Source: DATMQA01 sp035566895
GTDB lineage: Bacteria; Verrucomicrobiota; Verrucomicrobiia; Limisphaerales; UBA8199
Assembly: GCA_035566895.1 (NCBI GenBank)
Contig: DATMQA010000199.1
Span: 1 to 57,151 of the forward strand
DNA length: 57,151 nt
Reading direction: 5' to 3'
The notes beneath the pieces were generated by a model. The model searched no databases, was not told where the DNA came from, and saw only the letters and a list, made by a program, of their open reading frames with translations. Numbering within the stretch: position 1 is the stretch's first letter; every line of letters starts with the position of its first letter. Below, piece after piece: positions 56,851-57,151 of the stretch. Both the position numbers and the translations under genes were made by a program.

Positions 56851-57151
56851 GGCGGAAGCCTGGCCACCGTCGGCCCAGGCGGCGCGACAGAAGGAATCTA
56901 ATGGGAACCGGCCGCAGGTCAAGAAATCTAAACTGATTTTAGCTAGAAGATAAACTATAAGTTCTTCTGTTGCAGCGCTTTCCTGCAACGAGCAATCAGT
57001 AATCAGCCATCAGAAATTCGCAATCGGTGGCCCGCTGACTACCTGGCTGCTGACCACTAACCGCTCCGGTTCAAATCAACTCGTGCAAGGAGCTGATTCC
57101 CCCCGCTCCCGGGCCGGCAATGCCTCGCTGCAGCCAAAGGCCCTGCAAGCC
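56851..57151. other. Upstream region of the sdh operon, right edge
   Basis: 301 nt without a gene. It should hold the sdhC promoter, but no convincing pair of boxes was found. A run of cagtaatcagccatcag words lies near 56995-57012. Confidence 0.4.

Noticed and set aside
57040..57110. tRNA-like ggttcaaatc segment
   Set aside because: The T-arm-like letters lack a matching stem, anticodon arm and acceptor stem.

Overview
The window looks like part of a chromosome from the phylum Verrucomicrobiota, probably the Pedosphaera/Limisphaera side (old subdivision 3). This is an inference from gene content: a PVC-type dehydrogenase/cytochrome c protein, FG-GAP proteins, a giant S8 protease and a small secreted protein that both end in an FYR-type C-terminal domain, a type B succinate dehydrogenase, and high GC coding DNA. 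No rRNA, tRNA or CRISPR array was seen. Layout from left to right: a sliver of an IS110-family transposase at the left edge; a SYLF lipid-binding protein, an FG-GAP protein, adenine deaminase and small lipoproteins (0.3-6.1 kb); a minus-strand housekeeping cluster read nusB, PHP phosphoesterase, ftsY, ribD, ribE (10.6 to 6.2 kb); a very large DUF2339 membrane protein converging on a PVC cytochrome protein (11-17.6 kb); a Tat-exported amidohydrolase and a D,D-carboxypeptidase (17.8-19.9 kb); a MacB-like ABC export module of ATPase, FtsX-type permease and HlyD adaptor (20-24.6 kb); an S9-like peptidase, a diacylglycerol glycosyltransferase, a PlsC acyltransferase and a SET-domain protein (24.6-29 kb); two secreted proteins including the 1917-residue subtilase (29-35.7 kb); a repeat-built mosaic protein (36-37.3 kb); a potassium-uptake block of a UspA-like protein and kdpC, kdpB, kdpA, kdpF plus one more small membrane ORF (37.8-43.5 kb); dprA and recD2 with a candidate structured RNA between them (43.9-47.9 kb); a TolB-like protein and a heparinase II/III protein (48.5-52.3 kb); and the sdhC-sdhA-sdhB operon (56.9 to 53.2 kb). 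The most striking feature is not a gene. Between many genes lie short degenerate tandem runs built from 6-10 nt words. Examples are gttgaaggttgaaag, cgtgaaacgtgatg, gttaaatgagttaa, gatttttgattttcg and ccaaacaccaagctcc. At several junctions the same vocabulary occurs twice in opposite orientation, so the transcript could fold back on itself. The best case is a perfect 34-bp inverted repeat between sdhA and sdhB. The same words also sit in frame inside conserved genes: ribD, kdpB, the S8 protease, the Tat amidohydrolase N-terminus and most of the mosaic protein's middle. KdpA separately carries an extra 80-residue loop made of three tandem repeats. Candidate non-coding RNAs are visible at 45.3-45.5 kb (TTGACA promoter, folded body, terminator) and at 50.14-50.27 kb. 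All calls come from reading the sequence and remembered family knowledge; no database search was run.
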